64,000 nt of DNA, taken from contig CAXIPT010000005.1 in the NCBI GenBank assembly GCA_964030475.1, forward strand, positions 3,903,709 through 3,967,708, given 5' to 3'. Positions 47,732 to 58,759 of the stretch are shown here, one piece after another (position 1 is the first letter of the stretch; every line of letters starts with the position of its first letter). A program made the translations under genes and the position numbers. Source of the DNA: Tethya wilhelma (taxonomy: Eukaryota; Porifera; Demospongiae; Tethyida; Tethyidae). The notes below the pieces were generated by a model, which did no database searches, was not told the origin of the DNA, and worked only from the letters and a program-made list of their open reading frames with translations.

Positions 47732-49358
47732 TCAGAGGAAGTATGGGGTAGTGACTCGTTGTGGAATGACTCTCTCTGAATCAGGCACGGCCTTGAATAA
47801 CTTGGCCTCCTTTGTCTCCGAGTCTTTGAAATCCAAAATGGACGCGATATTACCACATCTGTAGCAGTAGTTGGGAGCAGACCACACTGTCACCAGCTTG
47901 GTATCAAACATGTACTTGATCCCCTCGTGGACCAGTTGGTGAGCTCGACATATCAACTTCAAGTTGTTCAGATGCATGAACTGTAAGCAAAAAAAAACAA
48001 CCCAAAAAAAAAAAAAAACAGTCATGTCAGAATCATTATACACACATTGAACATTTATAGTGCTTCCCAACCTCTTGTGTGACGGAGGCTCCAAATAGGT
48101 AGCCTGCTCCTCTTGGGCTGATGGCCCACCCAGCTATCTCCTCAGGGTCTGACCACACCAAATCTAACAGGGAGAGAACCCTTTTCAAACATATACTGTA
48201 TGTACACCACTTTCGTCACAAGACCATGAAAGCATGACACTTCCAACTCACCACAAAAGGCTCCATCATGAGGAATCTCAATCCCTCTGTCAATAGTACG
48301 GATCTATATAATGTTTGTATAATTATCACAACCATCTTTGACATACAATCCATCAGAGCATGGTACCTGATCCAGTGTTTTCACTTCAGGTGAGAGGCCA
48401 CCATGTACACACAGCACCTCTTCATCTATGATCTAAGATAGAACAATGTCACAAATGAGCTACCTCCCATGCCACTGAACCATGGATAATATAGCAGAGC
48501 TGAACCGTGCGAGCTGAGCTCTATGACTGAACTTACAGCTGCTAGTGTGAGTAGATCAAACACTCTACAACAATATCTCCAGGCATTGGCATTGCCATAC
48601 TTGTTCTGACATTCATCTGAAATTAAGTTTGGAATGTTATAGCACAATGCTAAAGACCTCTCTACACAGAGGGGCATACACAATGACAAACTACTACTGA
48701 AGCTAGCTATACCATCTGAGAATTAAACATTACAACTCACCATAAAATCCATACACTTGAGTGATCTGTCTGCTCTCATGGTTTCCTCGGAGGAGAGTTA
48801 TCTTATCAGAATATTTGGCTTTCAAAGTGAGGAGCTGAGTGAAGGTCTCAAGACTGTAGTAGCCCCGATCAACAAAGTCACCCTGTTTCAACAACAATGC
48901 TAACCTTTAACTTTGTGGACATAGTATCAGTACTTTAAAGCATAGATTGTGTGCATTTAAACTAACCATGAACACATAGGCAGTGTCTGGAATTTGTCCA
49001 CCAGTTCTAAAGAGCTCTTGCAAGTCATAAAACTGTAACACAATTTGTGACAAACAGAGTCCATTACTACACACAGGGTTCCATGAGACCCAGTGGCAGC
49101 TCTTCTTACCTGACCATGGATATCACCACACACAGTAACGGGAGAAGACACTGGTTGGACGTTTGACTCCTCCAACAGTAGGTCACACACATAATCACAA
49201 AGTTTCTGGAGGGTGCGCATTAAATAGAACTAGTCATTCTTGAACACAATCTGTTCACGAATAAGTATTACCTTCAAATCATTCTCTGGTAGATACTGAC
49301 ATTTATTAGCCATCTCTATCCATCTATCCATGTCGCTAGGACTCACTGAGCCACCCAT
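47732..49358 (-). CDS. PPP6C: Protein phosphatase 6 catalytic subunit, 309 residues
   Basis: Nine exons in one frame: 49272-49358, 49110-49205, 48967-49032, 48741-48882, 48537-48616, 48367-48432, 48252-48303, 48072-48163, 47732-47980. The PPP-family metal-binding motifs are all present: [18 protein letters not shown], plus the His residues in CVHGGLSP and RAHQLVHEG. The C-terminus [14 protein letters not shown] is that of PP6 rather than PP2A or PP4. PP6 is a Ser/Thr phosphatase working with SAPS and ankyrin regulatory subunits in cell-cycle and DNA-damage control. The gene is complete. A decayed partial copy lies at 60320-60720. Confidence 0.95.
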
Positions 49359-49409
49359 TGTGACTTTTGACGGCAGATTTCTTTTCTCTCGGTATTTTTA
49401 TGACGTAAT
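49359..49409. promoter_or_regulatory. PPP6C upstream region with a CRE/ATF-type site
   Basis: TGACGTAA at 49401-49408 fits the ATF/CREB half-site consensus. It lies 43 bp upstream of the PPP6C ATG. The same site and its context (ATGACGTAATCCCA) are retained upstream of POLD3 at 60711-60724. Confidence 0.5.
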
Positions 49410-50274
49410 CCCATTGAATACAATTACAATCAATTTACCCAGGGGCTGGGGTTCGCTCTGGAGCACCAGCACGGTTGGGAGAGATTCTCTGAGCAAAAGA
49501 GGAAAGCCTAAGGGACAGGTTGTGGAGAATTGGGAAGAAATTTATCCATCTCCTGGCAGTGGACAGATCACAACATGCTACAATTTGAGGTCAGTATCAG
49601 CCTGCAATGTTTTATAATACTTACACAGAATAACAAGCTTAATTTTGCATTTCATGATAGGGTAAATATTAGTAGGGTGTATTGTTGTAACTTGATGTAG
49701 TTTGTATAGTTTTTCCTTTTAATTTTTACCTGAAATGCTGCAAGGGGTGGTCACGACCATACCCGCTGTACTAACACCCGTGACCGGGATCAAGATGCGA
49801 TCCAGGGGTCAAAGCAACAAAAATTGGCCCCATCAAGGGTCAAGAAAGCTCAACTGCTCGCTTTTGATCAACAGTCAAAGGTTATCAGCTGCAAATAGCA
49901 CATTTTAGTGGGTCAAAGTTAAAATTTATCACGATCAAAGCCTTCCAAAGTGGTGGATTCAAGGGTCAAGGCCTCAAAATTGGACGGATCAAATTTTGAA
50001 CCCGGTTGTGATTATTAGTACAGCAGGTATGGTCATGACCACCCCTTGTGCTGTCATACTTGTACACACATACAGCCATCAGCTTCCCTCATCAATGGCT
50101 ATTCCTCCCATCTATCAATACAACTATCCCTCAGAGCTCCAATCACTTCAAAGAAGCTCTCATAGTTCCAAATTCACTGTGACAGTCGCTGCTGTAGTTG
50201 CTGAACTGTACAGCTGTATGAAGAAGCCAGAGTGGATACGAATGGACCATACATACATGCGCAGCAGTACCATG
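49410..50274 (+). CDS. Orphan exons of an unrecognised plus-strand gene divergent from PPP6C
   Basis: Two exon-like stretches join in frame: one ending at a GTCAGT donor after 49589, the other at 50076-50274 between an acceptor and a GTAAGC donor. The second has coding character (IYQYNYPSELQSLQRSS, AAVVAELYSCMKKPEWIRM). The intron between them contains the inverted-repeat element at 49741-50048. No in-frame ATG lies downstream of the PPP6C start; the only candidate (49330) overlaps PPP6C exon 1 on the other strand. No further exons were found to the right. This could be the 5' end of a real gene or a relic. Confidence 0.35.
49741..50048. repeat. Inverted-repeat element, ends CAAGGGGTGG / CCACCCCTTG
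   Basis: Terminal inverted repeats of about 40 bp (left CAAGGGGTGGTCACGACCAT, right ATGGTCATGACCACCCCTTG) are flanked by a direct repeat TGCTG (49736-49740 and 50049-50053), a probable target-site duplication. The interior carries several GGGTCAA words. A related element is at 61081-61343. Confidence 0.75.
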
Positions 50275-50797
50275 GTAAGCTAGACAAGTATAGTAGTCTT
50301 TAAATTTACAAGGCCCAGCTATGCAGATTAAGTGTTAGTCAAGTGATCTATTATATGAAATTACAACCTGCAATGTTCAGCCCTTTAATTTTACGATAAT
50401 CTGAAAATAGATAAAACTTGCAATCATTCTGTTACTTACCTGTCCAAGCAGCAAAGCCAACTGAGCACCATCATGCCCAGTCAAAGCTCTACTGTATTTC
50501 TAGATAATACACACTATATTGGGTATGATCGATAGGTAAAGCTAAGAAGCTAAAACTGCTACAAAGCCTCGTTTTTTTTTAGAAATTACAGTGATTTGCA
50601 AGACTCTGCACAATCACTTTCAAGATACAAAACGACTACCATAATCCTCTGCACATGCTACGCACCTGCTGAGGCAAGAAAAGCTAGTTTCACCTATTTT
50701 TTGGAGGTAGGTCCGTTGGAATACGTACCTAGCATTGAAGATTGAAAACATATCGTATAGATCGACTTTGTAAGTTTATTTTTTTGCAGCTCCAGAC

Positions 50798-51523
50798 ATG
50801 AATATCATTGAAATATTTCTGAAACTCACAATTGTTTTGTAACATCTGTGCTATTACAAAGAGCTGTGTTGATTGCTGAAGACTCTAGGTCTTTATCTTG
50901 GAGGCTTTGTCTTCATTCCTTTTTTCAATTTTCTCCTTCCCATATAAATACATATAAAACTACTATTTTTCAGAGGATTTTAAGCAATTCTACCCACTTC
51001 CCCCCCTCTTTACTTTTGTCCTGGGGGAAACACTGGGTAGTCATAAAGAACTGCACAATGTCTTTTTAATTCTCTGTGGCATGTGTAGTGTAGGTTTTAC
51101 TTTGTATGTTGGTGATGGCATAAGGTTAACAACACCATTTAATGGCAAAACAATCCTATACCACTTTAAGTTTGGCAAATATAGATAATAGTCATCAAAG
51201 TAGTAAGGAGCTAAGTGGGCCAGCTTTCCTGTCATTGATCAATTTCTCTATAATCTAGGGCTATCTTCATTGATCTGCTTGTAAGACAATCAATATTTTG
51301 CAGGGTGGATTGAAGTTAAAGGGAGCATTTGCCTCTTCCCAAGGGTTTATATATACCCTCAATACACTCTTGCCTCCCCAATATTTTTCAATGGTAGACC
51401 TTTGGAGTATCTTCCTGAAAGTCTGGGCATGCATAGTGGACTCTCAACTGTGAATATCATTAAGAAATTCTTTCGAAACCCACAATTGTTTTGTAGCATC
51501 TGTGCTACTATAAAGAGCATGTT
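50798..51523. repeat. Diverged direct repeat pair, about 70 bp each
   Basis: 50798-50866 and 51450-51523 share the TGAATATCATT, ACAATTGTTTTGTA and CATCTGTGCTA blocks. The preceding 80-90 bp are also weakly similar (GTAGGTCCGTTGGA against GTAGACCTTTGGA). This suggests an old tandem duplication of about 650 bp. Confidence 0.6.
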
Positions 51524-51980
51524 GTTAGTCAATATTTAACTTGAACTGCCCTTTCTGCGAAAGGTGTGCTGATCCTAATTTTTGTTGTTTTTTTTTGGAA
51601 GACCCTTGGTGGTCTGCATCAATTCACAGGCTCATGCATGCATTGCTAATGGGGTCAATTTGATTGACTCATCATGCACTACATCCTTGTAAACCAATGC
51701 CTTCCTTGGTTCTAGTATTCTTCAACTGAGTCTCACTTTCTTAGCATTGGTAGGGGAAACTGAAGGTAGCATTGGGACTCACTGGGAAGGCCTGGTTTAT
51801 GTAAAGCTATTCTCTAGATCCATATACCTTATGTGTGTAATGATTATTATGTCTACCTATTCCATGCACTTATACATGTCAGTTCCAAATTATTAGTACA
51901 ATGTATAATTATGATGTACAAGCCTGAAATATCATGTAACAATGCTATGGTACGTAACATAGTTGCACATACTCATCATG

Positions 51981-52065
51981 TAGCCTTGTAAACCAGTCCC
52001 GGCTATGCTTGCATTACTGGGAGGGACTGGCAAGCATAGCAGGGAGGGACTGGTTTACAAGGCTA
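51981..52065. repeat. Foldback element (TAGCCTTGTAAACCAGTCCC hairpin)
   Basis: An outer stem, TAGCCTTGTAAACCAGTCCC against GGGACTGGTTTACAAGGCTA, encloses an inner stem GCTATGCTTG against CAAGCATAGC. The outer motif recurs in single form at about 856, 51689 and 51795. Confidence 0.7.
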
Positions 52066-52840
52066 CTCATCATGTTCTACACAATTGTGATAATATTATT
52101 ATCATTATGAACATATAAGTATAGATCTGAGCTGTGAACGTTGATACTTGACAGTAGCACAAGCACCTCAGTGTAGTCCTGAAGGTGCTGTTCTGTTCAG
52201 GTTTTTGTGGCAAGCCTTCCTGAGGACGAGGTTAATAGTAGGCACATCCATGGTTATGACATAATATTACAATCAAGTTTGTCATGTGCATAATTGCCCT
52301 AGCAAAGGCACTCAGTCAGACAGTCACACTCCATGTTCGTGTGTGTAGAATGTGTGTGTCTTTTGTCACCTCGGTTTTATCATTGTCATGACCATGGACT
52401 GCTCTGTAATTCTGTTTCAAGCCAATCAAAGATTCTATGAATAACAAATAAAAACCCACAAGTATTTTACACAAGTCAACTAGATATAAATAGGTTCATA
52501 AGCCATTGGAGCTAACTCATCTCAGTCTAATGAGTCTATGTACAGCTGAGTCATGATCTTAATCTTTCTTTTTTTGGAAGGCCTTGTAGGTCTGTACGTT
52601 CTACCAACAACCCGTCATAAACCAGGTCCTGCTGTATGCTTTATTCTAGAGAAGGCCTATAACTGGTTTAGGTCCCACCAGGTTCAAGCTTATCCCTTTG
52701 TGTATCCATATAAGGAAGCGCTTTTGCTACAAACCTATTACGATGTCTGGAACGCAATACTATATGATGTTAATCGCTCCTTCGGGCCTATGGCCCTCAG
52801 GAGCTCCTGGTCCCACTATAGTATGTTTGAGGGCGAATCA

Positions 52841-52937
52841 TAGCCTCGTTCCCAGGCTTTCCCCTTAATTTATTCATTTTGGTTTTTTTAAAAAAAAAAA
52901 AAAAAAAAAAGAAGGGGAAGGCCTGGGAACGAGGCTA
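52841..52937. repeat. Foldback element (TAGCCTCGTTCCCAGGC hairpin with poly-A)
   Basis: A stem of about 25 bp (TAGCCTCGTTCCCAGGC..TTCCCCTT against AAGGGGAAGGCCTGGGAACGAGGCTA) flanks a loop with a run of about 20 A. Single copies of the GGGAACGAGGCTA-like motif occur elsewhere in the window. Confidence 0.7.
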
Positions 52938-53208
52938 GGCGAATCATGATTCATACATTCATCTATTTTACATTCTGATGTGTGGTTGTACATGTGGTCT
53001 AGCTTACTTTACATGATGACTTACATAACATACATGCATGAGTGCACATGTTTATCACCATGCTGCTCAAAAGTTACAGAGCTAAAAGATTATAATGAAC
53101 AAATTAAATGACATAACAAAACACATACAACCATCTAATCATGGTGTATGTAGTCTAGTAACTCATACACTTAGCTAGTACAGTAACAACAGTACAAAAT
53201 TATTATGC

Positions 53209-53342
53209 TCACCAGGCAACTGATTGCCACTGAGGAGTACAGGATGAACTGCTGTTCATGTCTCTAAGTACTTCCTCTTTAATTGATGGCAAGCTTCTTG
53301 TAATCACATAACCTGCAGCAGTGACAATTATTTTGAAGTTAG

Positions 53343-53399
<57 letters not shown>

Positions 53400-53400
53400 N

Positions 53401-53474
<74 letters not shown>

Positions 53475-53762
53475 TAGAACTGAGTGCTGTACAACTGCTA
53501 GTATATAGCAGCATCCACCATGCCATGCATTAATTTGTTGGCCTAGAATGGCTAGCACCACTGGTGTGGGAGGGGGGAGCAATACAGGTCTTGGTCGTGA
53601 TGGTGGTGGATGGCCATGCTCAAACAAGTCCACCAAGTCAGGTCCAAGTGACCCACCATCACTAGGAGTATCAGTTACCCCCTTGGGGTCATTACAGCAG
53701 CTAATGAGGAGGGGCAGCCCATACATGTGGCCACAGCAACCTAAATGATGGAGACCCACCAT
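53209..53762. other. Exon-like stretches around a microsatellite; gene strand uncertain
   Basis: On the minus strand 53216-53312 is bounded by a good acceptor and a GTGAGC donor and reads YVITRSLPSIKEEVLRDM. To its right, 53548-53748 is open on both strands: plus, a Gly/Ser/Pro-rich 66-codon ORF; minus, a Pro-rich frame with DGGSLGPDLVDLFEHG. The minus strand would join both into one partial gene. No family is recognised. Confidence 0.3.
53345..53471. repeat. (CT)n then (CA)n compound microsatellite containing an N
   Basis: A CT run to 53399, an N at 53400, then a CA run to about 53471. The true length is probably not represented. Confidence 0.9.
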
Positions 53763-54487
53763 TATTGTAAGATAATAGCATAATAGTGTGTAGCCAGAAA
53801 TACTGAGAGAGATTTATTTGACTGTTTTATGATCCGTCAAAATTGTCAAATTTATGTCTGCCAATATTTGCACAATACCATGTACACATTTAAGTCGTTA
53901 AATTTAAATTCATCCATGTTTTGATTATAATTGAAATTCAAAATTAAATCATTAATCTTTCAAATGCATCAAGATACTAATTTGATATTGTTATCGTTTC
54001 GCTACCTATTGTCAGTGTACAATTTATGTGCATATGGACACAAGACCATGAATTATTATATTATTGCCACAAGGACAACAAAGTTAGACGGCAAACAAGT
54101 GAGCCATTTCAGCTCCAACTGACACATCTTCAGTGAGGTATACGCTGTTCATTTGCACATTCTTGAATGCTCTTTCTAAAACCATGTATATACGTATACT
54201 GTTGTTTGATCACTTTTAATACTTCACTCTTGAGGGGATAGATCCGAGAGATTAGATTCTATTGCAGGGTTTATATACTTCATCTGAGAGTGAGACTACA
54301 CTACCACAGTCTACCAGAAGAGTCAGGCTCATTCAATGCAGCCAGCACTAGCACCACCTGCAGTAGTAGTAAGTAATACAGACAGGAAGATTGAAGATTG
54401 GCCTCCATAGCGATTTTGAAATTTTGTTTGTTTGAAACTGGCGGGATTCAAATTTCGAATATTTAGAATAAAGTTTACTTACGTCAT

Positions 54488-54589
54488 GAATGCGTTACTA
54501 TGGTGAAGCATTCCGTTGCCGTAGCATTATTGGATTCTGGAATGCGTTACTATGGTGAAGCATTCCGTTGCCCTACATTATTGGATTCA
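54488..54589. repeat. Two tandem copies of a 52-bp unit
   Basis: GAATGCGTTACTATGGTGAA..CATTCCGTTGCC..ATTATTGGATTC occurs at 54488-54539 and again, slightly altered, at 54540-54589. Confidence 0.85.
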
Positions 54590-55175
54590 CAAAGCAAATC
54601 CTTGAAACTTCTCTTATTCTTTGAGTGAGAAAAGTGAACTTATTGTCTTTACAAGGCTACAAATCAACTGTGAAAGAAAGCTACAACCTCTACGAAGTCC
54701 ACTACTTCCTATCAGTAAGGGATACAACAAAAAATCTTGCTAGATCTTTAAAAAATTCTACAGTTAGCTGGCTAAAAAGCAGTTTGGGCTAAAATTCAAC
54801 CGCTACTGTTGGCAAAAACTGTAGCTTGCCGAGCTTACTGTAATACAGCCTCACAATGACATCTAGCTTGTCATAACTATCTCAGTCTCATCATTTAGTA
54901 ATGACAAACCTGCAGCAAAGCTTTGGAGAAGATTAGCTTAGCTTAAGCTTGTGGCATTAATAATCAAACATACAAATTTCTTCTCATAGGCATGAGCAGA
55001 GGTGTGTGCACATGTTGTGGTACATGAATTACAATAATTGAGCTAAACTTAGCTAAGTCAATTGCTGAACTTGTACTATAAATGCAGGAATGTTTGCATA
55101 ATTATACAAATTTGAGCTGCAGACTGTTATGAAGTTATATTCTGTACACACAATGTCATGCAAACAGTACCCATC

Positions 55176-55297
55176 CATATGGGTCGTTCCTATCATGCAT
55201 CAAAATAATAATAATAATAATAAGGTCACTAAGGGGCTGCAATAACCCATAATTCCCAGTACTGCGTACAATCATAGGAATGACATGGATGCATATG
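55176..55297. repeat. Imperfect hairpin with an (ATA)n loop
   Basis: CCATATGGGTCGTTCCTATCATG on the left pairs imperfectly with CATAGGAATGACATGGATGCATATGG on the right. The loop contains an AAT repeat at about 55206-55223. Confidence 0.45.
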
Positions 55298-55562
55298 GCC
55301 CATTCACTAGCTAGTGCAATACAACTATTCATGAATTATTGTGGTTAGCTAGCTACAGTTTTTAGTATAGCTATTAATAATACATACACTGCATGCAATC
55401 TCTGACATAGCTATAGTTGATCGTGGCTGATTAGTGAGACTCTCCTTCTTAATATTCACAAACAGGACAAACAAACACCCTATACACTGAGATTCATTTC
55501 CCAATTATTATTATCCGGGCCGCATTGTCATCATACTGTCTATCAACCCCACTGTGTGGAAT

Positions 55563-57537
55563 ATGGATAGTACTTCCTGCCAAGAGAAGACCTCCTCTCC
55601 ATCACTCCTCCACCAAACTCCATCTCCAAGTGGTGCACCTCAAGACACACCTCCACAACGTCCCTGGTACATTGGGACATCAGCAACGTGGATGGAAACA
55701 ACAGAGTAAGTTCAACTAGCTATAACGACAGAGCAAAAGTGACCAAAAAAAACAAATTGTGAAGCATTGATAGTAGTACACCCAACGATACACGAAATAA
55801 CCAGCCTTTTTTCCTTGCGACAGGTCACAAGAAGCTGACTCACAGCAACCTCCCTCTGACTCCATCATCCTTGTCTCCAGCTGCCAAACACAGTTAGAAA
55901 TGAGTGCCACTGAACAACAGGTGGCCTGCACCTCATCACCAGAAGTGGCTGCAGTGGATGTTCCACCAGCTGCTGCTACAACCAGTAGCACAAGCCTCCC
56001 TCCTCTTTCAAATCAAGACTCAACGTCTGATCATGAATCATCTCCCAAAGAAGAAAAGAGCAAAAAGCTTAAGAAAAAGGAGAAGAAACGACTCAAAAAG
56101 AAAGAGAAAAAAGCAGCTAAGCTTGAGAAGCGTCAACAAAAACAGAAAGAAAAGGAAGCTGCTAAAGGAGGCAAGGTGAAGGGGAAGGCAGGTCGCCAGG
56201 CAAAGGCTGATGCCAACACTCCTAGTGTGAACACCACCACACCAATGGCACCAGCACAACAAGCTGAGAGCAGCAGTGGATGGCACTTTGAGTCACCATG
56301 TTCTGACGATGAGGAGGATGTTGATCTTGAGGTGGTAGAACTAGGGGATGAAGAGCAACCTAGCTCAATGCAATGTCAGGAGCTGGTCTTTGATAAGATC
56401 CCCACTCTCAAGAAGAAAAGAAAAGAAAACAAAAGACAACAAAAGATGGAGAAAAAAGCAGCCAAGCTTGAGAAGCGTCTGCAAAAAAAGAAAGAAAAGG
56501 AAGCTGCTAAAGGAGGCAAGGAGAAGGTGAAGGCAGGTTGCCTGGCAAAGGATGATGCCAACACTCCTAGTGCGAACACCACCTCACCAATGGCACCAGC
56601 ACAACAAGCTGAGAGCAGTAGTGGTTGGCACTTTGAGTCACCATGTTCTGACGATGAGGAGGACATTGGTCTTGAGACTGTAGAACTAGGGGATGAAGAG
56701 CAACCTAGCTCTGAGTCAATGCAATGTCCGGAGCTGGTCTTTGATAAGATCCCCACACCCAAGGAGAAAAGAAAACACATCAAAAGACAACAAAAGATGG
56801 AGAAAAAAGCAGCCAAGAGAGCAGCCAAAGAAAAGAAAAAACAACTGATTAAGTTGGAGAAATATGTTGCTAAGAGCAAAAAAGAAAAAATGGCTGAAGA
56901 AGAGAAAGAGAAAAGACAGGCTGCTAGACTGGAGAAACAACAGAAACAAAAAGAAGAGAAAATGAAGAAATTGAATGAATTCTTTGAGTACCAGGAGGTA
57001 CATATCCAGAATATGTACCATCCTAATAGAGATAAAAGCTTTAGAGAGGTAGAAAAACTTCGTTGCTTGCGGAAGGTTAAAAGTGATCATTCGATCCTTA
57101 AGAGTGAACTACGTCTAGCAAAAGAATATTTGCGATCCAGCAAACAAAAACTCTCAGAATTCGAAGAGCTTGTCTCAACATTGGAAGAAAGCAAGAAAGA
57201 CTGGAAGCTTTCGAAAATGAAATTCTTAGAGATTCTACGAAAGCGTCGTGATCTGTGGATAGCTAAGAACCAAGTGAACTTGTATAGAAGGGCTACCATT
57301 CAATGGAAGAAGATAATAGAGAGGAGGGAGAGAGCAGTTGAGAAGCACAGCCATGTTCTTGCGAGACTTTACAGACCCACTATGGACGATAACGGAACTC
57401 TCCCCAAAGGCGTGTACTTCACCATAGGGCAGGAGAGAGTAGACTACCGTTGCTATCCAAACAGAGACAAACTGGGACTTCTTCGAAGACTAACTCCTGT
57501 CTTTCTTGAACAAATGAACAATGACAATAATGAATGA
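55563..57537 (+). CDS. Lys-rich coiled-coil protein with an internal duplication, 618 residues, unrecognised
   Basis: Two exons: 55563-55705 (MDSTSCQEKTSSPS) and 55824-57537. The splice keeps the frame, so the protein starts about 73 residues before the ATG at 55900. Residues about 125-245 and 246-365 are two copies of one unit: a Lys/Glu/Gln-rich helical stretch, then ANTPS.NTT.PMAPAQQAES, SSGWHFESPCSDDEED and ELVFDKIPT. The SDDEED stretch is a good casein-kinase-2-type site. The C-terminal 200 residues are not repetitive, form probable coiled coil and contain PNRDK twice. High Lys content and nuclear-localisation-like clusters suggest a nuclear or nucleolar protein. No homologous family is recognised. 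Confidence 0.8.
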
Positions 57538-57906
57538 ATCACAAATCTAACACATAATCATACTGTAAACGTACCTTTAGTTTTTCACATCTGTCAACAA
57601 TTTCATCTCCCCCCCCATTCCCTTGTAATCAAATTAATTAATTTTAATTACAGAAAACTGTTCACAAATCAAACATACAGCACAACTGTACACGCAAACG
57701 CAGCAATCTCTACAGCTAGTGTATATAACGTTTACCTTAATACATCGAATAGTGTATAAAACATTAGGTTCTGTGAGTTTTATTGCACTTCTCTGAGGGA
57801 GGCCATCTTCAACTGCCACCAGAGCTCTAAATTAATATGTTAGAGAGAAATAAATTTAATATCCAATGACAATCACAGCCTTTTTTTTGCTTATTATAGC
57901 CAGCTA

Positions 57907-58104
57907 CAGTAAATGCAGAAAATTTCGCTGTCATTTATATTTCACGGTTCGAGGTTACCACGAAAAATGAAAACAACGAAAATTAAGTAAATAGTACAAA
58001 CGACCCGTTCCTACGTACATTTCTTTCACTACACCGCGAAAAATAGATGACGCAGAAAAATAAAATGTGAATATTTTAACACGCGGAAATTTCTTGATTT
58101 ACGG
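57907..58104. repeat. TA-flanked inverted-repeat element (mariner-type MITE), second copy
   Basis: The ends CAGTAAATGCAGAAAATTTCG and CGGAAATTTCTTGATTTACGG are related to those of 3240-3411, and TA flanks both sides. Confidence 0.65.
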
Positions 58105-58169
58105 TATTGTACAAATGCATGAATCCTCTAAGTGTGTAATGACCTACACCTACAAAGTAGCTGTTTTAA

Positions 58170-58759
58170 GGTTACGGGGTTAAGTTAGCTCATGAATATG
58201 CTAATCAGTTCAAGCTAGTTATTTTAAATGCGGAAGTAGAGAGATAATTTTTTGCGTCTAATTTTGCAAAGCTGGCTAAAAATCAAACCGGATATGGGCG
58301 GTCATCTTACCGTTCTGTCAACAGAGAAGGGCCAGACAGTGAGTTTTCTCGAAGAGAAGCAACTGAACCGTCCAGGTCGCCACAGTTTGCTGCCTGACAC
58401 TGGCTGACAGCTGCCTAAGGCGCACTTTTTAGCTCCATAAAACTTTAGTATTCAAAGTAGAAAGAAAATCTCGATATCAGGCCCTGCAAAACCAAGGTAG
58501 GTTTTCTGTGAATTAGCGTTCTAGATAGCGCAGCCATGCTGCTTGGAAAAAACTGACGCAGAAAATTTATTTTGGCCATAGTTCACTGTAGCACTCGACA
58601 GAAAAGCTATGAAAACTACTTTCCAAGAACAAACTGACTACTGCTGTTCTTCTGAATAGGAAGTGTTTTGATCATACAGTTCTGTTGCTAGATTTTGGTA
58701 GATTTTTTGTGCTCATGAATTATTTACATCCATGATTTTGCACTTTGTACCCCGTAACC
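58170..58759. mobile_element. Non-autonomous TTAA-flanked element (piggyBac-like), about 590 bp
   Basis: The left end GGTTACGGGGT and right end ACCCCGTAACC are inverted repeats, each directly flanked by TTAA (58166-58169 and 58760-58763). TTAA duplication is the signature of piggyBac-type transposons. The interior has no transposase frame. Confidence 0.65.

Larger units (their letters stand above)
50275..53208. other. Long intergenic stretch of repeats and foldbacks; no convincing gene
   Basis: It holds a diverged direct repeat (50798-50866 and 51450-51523), two hairpin elements (51981-52065 and 52841-52937) and scattered CTTGTAAACCAG-like words. A 96-codon ORF at 52553-52843 overlaps the edge of a foldback and has no recognisable homology, so I do not call it a gene. 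Confidence 0.55.
53763..55562. other. Intergenic and possible 5' untranslated region of the Lys-rich gene
   Basis: No coding exon seen. It contains a weak relative of the 6792-7009 MITE (about 53790-53890), a 52-bp tandem repeat (54488-54589), a CAGTAAGG donor-like site near 54712 that could end a 5' untranslated exon, and a hairpin at about 55176-55297. Confidence 0.45.

Noticed and set aside
52553..52843. 96-codon plus-strand ORF
   Set aside because: It overlaps a foldback element, has no splice support and no recognisable homology, and the surrounding 3 kb is repeat-rich.
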